64,000 nt of DNA, from contig CP014771.1 of the NCBI GenBank assembly GCA_001596155.1, forward strand, positions 3,968,001 to 4,032,000, read 5' to 3'. A model generated the notes under the pieces. It had not been told where the DNA came from, searched no databases, and saw nothing but the letters and a program-made list of their open reading frames with translations. The translations under genes were made by a program, and so were the position numbers. Source of the stretch: Hymenobacter psoromatis. GTDB taxonomy: Bacteria; Bacteroidota; Bacteroidia; Cytophagales; Hymenobacteraceae. This document shows, piece by piece, positions 60,225 through 64,000 of this stretch (positions are counted from its first letter, which is position 1; every line of letters starts with the position of its first letter).

Positions 60225-61439
60225 ATGCGCATTTTTCCGCTGTTATTAGTTGGGTTGCTTACCATTGCCTTTGGCGCTTCGGCCCAAACCCCGGCCGGCG
60301 ACCCGCCCGTGCCGGTAAAGCCTGCTAAGCCACTCAAAAAAATTACCATTTTGCCCGTGCCCGTGCTGTTTTACCAGCAGGAGACCGGCGCTGGCTACGG
60401 CCTGGGCGGCTTGCTGAGCGGCCGGCTGGGCACCGACACGCTCACGCGCGCTTCCAACGCCCGCGTCCAGTTCTGGACCACCCAGAAAAGCCAGTCGCTC
60501 GTGCAGTTCGTGCATACTATTTACTCGCCCGGCGAAAAGTATTATCTGAACGGCGAAATCAGCTCCTATAAAAACCGGCTCTACTTTTTTGGGGTCGGCA
60601 ATGAAGCGCCGGCTACGCAGACCAGCAACCGCTCGTTCGTAGATTTTCAGCTGTTCATCATCAACCAGCGCATCCAGAAAAGCATTGCTCATAATCAGTT
60701 CCTGGGCCTGCAATACCGCTTGTCACGCGTGTTTAACATCGACGAGGAAAAGGGCCGGGTCGATGATAATGGCGATGCCATCGCGGTAGTGGACCCCACT
60801 AATGCGGCGCAGCGCAACTACCTGCTGGTTGACCCGCGCGTTGACCTGCGCCAGACGCGCAATTTCAGCCTCTCCGGCATTGGCCCGGTCTATACCCTCG
60901 ATAGCCGCGATGTGGCCCTGGCTGCTTCGCGCGGCAACCTGCTCGATTTGCAGGTGATGTTTAACGGCGGCTTTGTGGGCTCCGACTACAACTTCGTGCG
61001 CTACCAGATTGACGCGCGCCACTACCAGCGCATTTTTAGCGATAAAACCATTCTGGCGCTCCAGTTTCTGGGGCAGTTTCACTCGGGCAACGTGCCGTGG
61101 TACGGGCTGGCCGGCATCGGGGCCAACCTGGGCGGCACGCTCTACGACAACGCCAACCTGATGCGCGGCATCTATGAGCAACGCTTCCGCGACCGGCAGC
61201 TGATGAGTGCCCAGGCCGAACTGCGCCAGCACTTGTTCTGGCGCATCGACGGGGCAGCTTTCGTGGGCGCGGGCCAAGTGGGCTACAACCTCAACGACTA
61301 TACTTTGGGGGGCATTCATGCGGCCGGCGGCGCGGGCTTCCGCTTCAACTTCATTCGCCGCGACCGGGTAAATCTGCGTTTCGACTACGCGTTCGGCACC
61401 GACCCTGGCTTTTATTTCGCCATCGGCGAGGCGTTTTAA
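60225..61439 (+). CDS. BamA/TamA-family surface-antigen outer membrane protein
   Basis: Outer-membrane protein, 404 residues, with signal peptide (MRIFPLLLVGLLTIAFG, cleavage near SAQ). The barrel is of the Omp85/bacterial-surface-antigen type: FYQQETGAGYGLGGLLSGRL at the start, GPVYTLDSRDVALAASRGN, LGGTLYDNANLMRGIYEQRF and the conserved C-terminal RVNLRFDYAFGTDPGFYFAI ending in GEAF. No POTRA domains precede it (only about 45 residues do), so it is not a full BamA. Role unknown; such POTRA-less members are sometimes linked to lipid or phosphate-stress functions. A terminator follows. Confidence 0.85.
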   Translation: MRIFPLLLVGLLTIAFGASAQTPAGDPPVPVKPAKPLKKITILPVPVLFYQQETGAGYGLGGLLSGRLGTDTLTRASNARVQFWTTQKSQSLVQFVHTIYSPGEKYYLNGEISSYKNRLYFFGVGNEAPATQTSNRSFVDFQLFIINQRIQKSIAHNQFLGLQYRLSRVFNIDEEKGRVDDNGDAIAVVDPTNAAQRNYLLVDPRVDLRQTRNFSLSGIGPVYTLDSRDVALAASRGNLLDLQVMFNGGFVGSDYNFVRYQIDARHYQRIFSDKTILALQFLGQFHSGNVPWYGLAGIGANLGGTLYDNANLMRGIYEQRFRDRQLMSAQAELRQHLFWRIDGAAFVGAGQVGYNLNDYTLGGIHAAGGAGFRFNFIRRDRVNLRFDYAFGTDPGFYFAIGEAF

Positions 61440-61458
61440 GCGGGTTGAATCTTCTTTC

Positions 61459-61495
61459 AAAAGCCGCGCTACCCTGGCTGGGTAGCGTGGCTTTT
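61459..61495 (+). terminator. intrinsic terminator after the surface-antigen gene
   Basis: Arms AAAAGCCGCGCTACCC / GGGTAGCGTGGCTTTT with a 5-base loop (one G.T pair), 19 bases past the stop. Confidence 0.85.
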
Positions 61496-61664
61496 GCTTT
61501 TTGGCTAACAATATTAGCTAAACATTTAGTTAGACTAAAATATTGATAAAAAACGGTTTATGCTGAAATAAAGCTTAAATAATTTCTGGATTAATCGAGA
61601 AATAATAAAAATTGTCACGCTATTACTCATCCTTGCGCGGGTGCGGGCGTACAAAGCTTTCATT

Positions 61665-62903
61665 ATGGACCAACTTGCCTCGCCAGCCCGCTTTCACGCC
61701 ACGCGTGAAGCGATGGCCACCGCTCCGCCGGCCCTGCTGCCTCAGCCTCTCACCGAAGAGCAGCTCCTACGCCAGATTGAGCGGACCCTCCACCGCCAGC
61801 TACCCCCGCCCAGCGCGGCGCTGCAAGCCTGCGTTATTATTCCGGCCAAGGATGAGGCCGCCAACCTGCCGGCCACGCTGGCCGCGCTGGCCGCTCAGAC
61901 TACCCTCTGCGGCCAGGCCCTGCCCAGTGGCATGATAGAAGTGCTGGTGCTGGCCAACAATTGCCTCGACCGCACGGCGGCCACCGTGCGCCAGGCTGCC
62001 CGCCGCCACCCCAACCTGGTGTTGCACGTGGCCGAAGTGCAGCTGCCCCACCCGCAGGCCCACGTGGGCCGGGCGCGCCGCCTGCTGCTCGACGAAGCCG
62101 CCCAACGCCTGGAAAGCACCATTGGGCCCACCGGCGTGTTGCTGAGCACCGATGCCGACACGCTGGTGGCCTCAACCTGGCTGGCCGCCACGCTGCGCGA
62201 AATCGAGTTGGGCGCCGAAGCCGTGGGGGGGCGCATCCTCACCCAAATCGCCACCACCACCGAGCGCTGCCCCGTGCGGCGCACGCAGCTCCGCGACGCG
62301 GCTTACCGGGTGCTCTCGCGCCAGCTCGAAGACCGGCTGGACCCCTGCGCGGCCGACCGCTGGCCCTGTCACCACCAGCACTACGGGGCCAGCCTGGCCC
62401 TCACCGTGCGGGCCTACCGCCGGGTGGGCGGCCTGCCGGTAGTGCCGTTTCTGGAAGATGAGGCGCTGTGGCAGCTGCTGCTGCGGCAAGACTTGCCGGT
62501 GCGCCACAGCCCGCACGTGCAAGTGTACACGTCGGCCCGCCGCTGCGGGCGCGTGGCGGTAGGGCTGTCGTGGCAGCTGCGCGAATGGGAAGCCCTGAGC
62601 GCCCAGCACCAGGAACCCCTGGTGCCCTGCCCCCACGAGCTGGTGCGGGTGTGGCGCGCCCGCCGCGCGTTGCGCGCCTGGTGGCAGGCCGGCGCGGGCC
62701 AGCCCGGCCCCGAGCTGGCCCGCCTGGCCCGCGCCGTCGAAGTGCCCCTGGCCGAGCTGCTGCTCCAGGCGCGCCAGTCCGCTACGTTCGGCCAGCTCTG
62801 GCAATGGATTGAGGCTGCTCGCGGGGCTGTTATGCCCGTGCCGCTCAGCGGCGCTTTGCGTGACCTGCGCACCTACCTGCGCGAGGGCGTTGCGGGCGCT
62901 TAA
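61665..62903 (+). CDS. Glycosyltransferase family 2
   Basis: GT-A fold glycosyltransferase, 412 residues from ATG 61665. After a helical N-terminal 50 residues comes the GT2 start ACVIIPAKDEAANLPATLAA, then VLVLANNCLDRTAATVRQAA, a DxD-like metal motif in LLSTDADTLVASTWLAATLR and acceptor-side residues GGLPVVPFLEDEALWQLLLR (ED). The C-terminal 130 residues are helical and Arg-rich without transmembrane helices. It converges with a NodS-like methyltransferase and a PIG-L deacetylase 88 bases away, a set suggesting an N-acetylated sugar product. Substrate not determined. Confidence 0.87.
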   Translation: MDQLASPARFHATREAMATAPPALLPQPLTEEQLLRQIERTLHRQLPPPSAALQACVIIPAKDEAANLPATLAALAAQTTLCGQALPSGMIEVLVLANNCLDRTAATVRQAARRHPNLVLHVAEVQLPHPQAHVGRARRLLLDEAAQRLESTIGPTGVLLSTDADTLVASTWLAATLREIELGAEAVGGRILTQIATTTERCPVRRTQLRDAAYRVLSRQLEDRLDPCAADRWPCHHQHYGASLALTVRAYRRVGGLPVVPFLEDEALWQLLLRQDLPVRHSPHVQVYTSARRCGRVAVGLSWQLREWEALSAQHQEPLVPCPHELVRVWRARRALRAWWQAGAGQPGPELARLARAVEVPLAELLLQARQSATFGQLWQWIEAARGAVMPVPLSGALRDLRTYLREGVAGA

Positions 62904-62991
62904 CACGGCTTCAAGCCGGCGCGAGGGGGTAGGCGGTAGCGCAGATTATTCGCACGAACGCGAATAATATAGACTTTGGCCTAAAATCGGA

Positions 62992-63582
62992 TTAAGCAGT
63001 TTTCTCAAATAAATCGAGCCGGTATTTGTCGGCGCGGTGGCCGTGCAGGTGCTGGAGCTTGTCGGTTTTATGCAGGAAAAAATCGTGCACCTCGTCGCCG
63101 GTCTGGGGGTAGTCGGGCACCACGGGCGTCCAATGCACCAGCAGCAGCTGCGCGCCGGGGGGCAGGGCGGCCAGCAGCAGGTCGGCGGCGCGGGCCAGGT
63201 CGGCGGGCGACCAGTAGTAGCCCACTTCCGACAGCATAATCAGGTCAAACTGGCCCTCGGGAAACTCCTTTGGCACTTGCAGCCGCCGCAGCATTACCTG
63301 CGGCAGGCGCGCGCACCGCTGGCGGGCCTGCGCCAGGGCAGCCTCGCTCACGTCCACGCTCAGCAGCTGGCCGCAGCGCGGGGCCAGTTGCGCCGTGAGC
63401 ACGCCAATGGAGCAGCCAATCTCGAAGGCCCGCTCGTAGTGCGGCCGGGACAGGGCGGCCAGCGTATCGGCATATTTCGTGCGCTCGTAGGGGCTGCTGG
63501 CGAAGGCCCAGGGGTCCTCATTGGCCCGGTACACGTCGTCGAAGTAGTTGGGGTCAAGCGTATTGGGCTGGTCTGAATTCAT
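62992..63582 (-). CDS. Class I SAM-dependent methyltransferase, NodS-like
   Basis: 196 residues. Opens with DPNYFDDVYRANEDPWAFAS, the helical N-terminus typical of NodS-like methyltransferases. SAM motif I is ERAFEIGCSIGVLTAQLA (about residues 50-67), followed by LLSVDVSEAALAQARQR and the motif at FDLIMLSEVGYYWSPADLAR. NodS itself N-methylates deacetylated chitooligosaccharide backbones in rhizobia; this protein's substrate is unknown. The ATG at 63580-63582 overlaps the stop of the upstream PIG-L gene (ATGA), a sign of translational coupling. Confidence 0.9.
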   Translation of the reverse strand: MNSDQPNTLDPNYFDDVYRANEDPWAFASSPYERTKYADTLAALSRPHYERAFEIGCSIGVLTAQLAPRCGQLLSVDVSEAALAQARQRCARLPQVMLRRLQVPKEFPEGQFDLIMLSEVGYYWSPADLARAADLLLAALPPGAQLLLVHWTPVVPDYPQTGDEVHDFFLHKTDKLQHLHGHRADKYRLDLFEKTA

Positions 63583-64000
63583 AGGGGTAGGGCGGCTTCG
63601 ATAAACACTTCGGTGGGTTGGGCAAAATGCGCCAGCATGGCTTCCGACAGCAAAAAGCCGCTGGGGTCGTCGGTGATGGTGCCGGGTGCCAGCTGCGAGC
63701 GGTGCGCCGCGATGGCGCGCTGCTTGCGGGCCAGCACGCTGCTGATATCGAGTTGGAAACCAGTGCCCTCGCCCGGCTGGGGCAGGTCGGCGGGGGCGGC
63801 GCGCTCCCAGGCCCACACCACGTATTCGAGGCGGCGCGGGGGGGTAGGGAGCCGGGCCAAAGCGGCGCTGGTCAGCAGGCTGCTGGCGCGGTGGTCGGGG
63901 TGCGGGTCGCGCCGCCAGGGCACCAGCACCGTGTCGGCTTGCTGCTGGATAATAAAATCAGCCAGCTTCGCGGCGGCAGCTTCAAAAGCCGGGCCGGCGC
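63579..64000 (-). CDS. PIG-L family deacetylase, 5' end outside window
   Basis: C-terminal 140 residues of a PIG-L/LmbE-like zinc deacetylase, which removes acetyl groups from N-acetylglucosamine-type sugars. The catalytic motif PHPDHRASS (RDPHPDHR, in the visible N-terminal part) is intact; the first metal motif (usually PxxDD) lies beyond the right edge. The end FLLSEAMLAHFAQPTEVFIE is followed by TGA overlapping the methyltransferase start. The frame is open to base 64000, so the true start is not in the window. Confidence 0.9.
   Translation of the reverse strand, partial: AGPAFEAAAAKLADFIIQQQADTVLVPWRRDPHPDHRASSLLTSAALARLPTPPRRLEYVVWAWERAAPADLPQPGEGTGFQLDISSVLARKQRAIAAHRSQLAPGTITDDPSGFLLSEAMLAHFAQPTEVFIEAALPL

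Overview
The window looks like a chromosomal segment of a GC-rich Bacteroidota, most probably Hymenobacter or a close relative. The evidence is SusC/SusD pairs, a type IX secretion sortase and shuttle (PorU/PorV), several T9SS-type C-terminal sorting domains, Bacteroidota-style -7 promoter boxes (TAnnTTTG) in place of ribosome binding sites, and high-GC codon use. The genus is inferred from gene content and style; no rRNA or tRNA gene is visible.

Layout. 1-7.7 kb: two tandem SusC-type TonB receptors with one SusD (minus strand; the first receptor runs off the left edge). 7.9-16.2 kb: housekeeping genes (RNase D, MltG, D-aminoacyl-tRNA deacylase, MazG-like, AnmK), a DUF433/DUF5615 toxin-antitoxin pair and palindromic repeats. 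16.2-20.7 kb: an AT-richer block bounded by terminal inverted repeats and a 5-bp direct repeat, carrying a small lipoprotein gene and a large secreted BNR-repeat protein. 20.8-28.7 kb: a secreted CARDB protein, ftsB-eno, a MurG-like glycosyltransferase, a lipoprotein, an M16 peptidase homologue without its metal site, and porV. 28.8-35.1 kb: porU, pssA and a CarboxypepD_reg-like protein. 35.3-40.7 kb: an MBL hydrolase, a FAD oxidoreductase and a PD40/outer-membrane protein. 40.8-51.3 kb: cytochrome c maturation genes ccmB, C, D, E and F, split by a methyltransferase gene and by a 5-kb block with a secreted protein, a LytTR regulator and a hybrid histidine kinase. 51.4-64 kb: a large T9SS cargo protein, a DUF2520 protein, ferredoxin-IscX, a cold shock protein, a UbiA prenyltransferase, two outer-membrane barrels, and a GT2 / NodS-like methyltransferase / PIG-L deacetylase group running off the right edge.

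How the genes work together. PorU and PorV would process and attach the T9SS cargo encoded at about 18, 21 and 52 kb. CcmB-F mature c-type cytochromes; the CcmE here has cysteine where the classical family has histidine. Ferredoxin and IscX belong to Fe-S assembly.

The most unusual feature is the intergenic DNA. At least four families of 40-140 bp palindromes, two TIR elements with apparent target duplications and heptamer (TTAACTC-like) arrays sit directly at gene ends. In several places they supply the start codon, the signal peptide or the stop codon of a neighbouring gene. A GGGGGTAGGG/CCCTACCCCC motif recurs about fifty times in genes and intergenic DNA.
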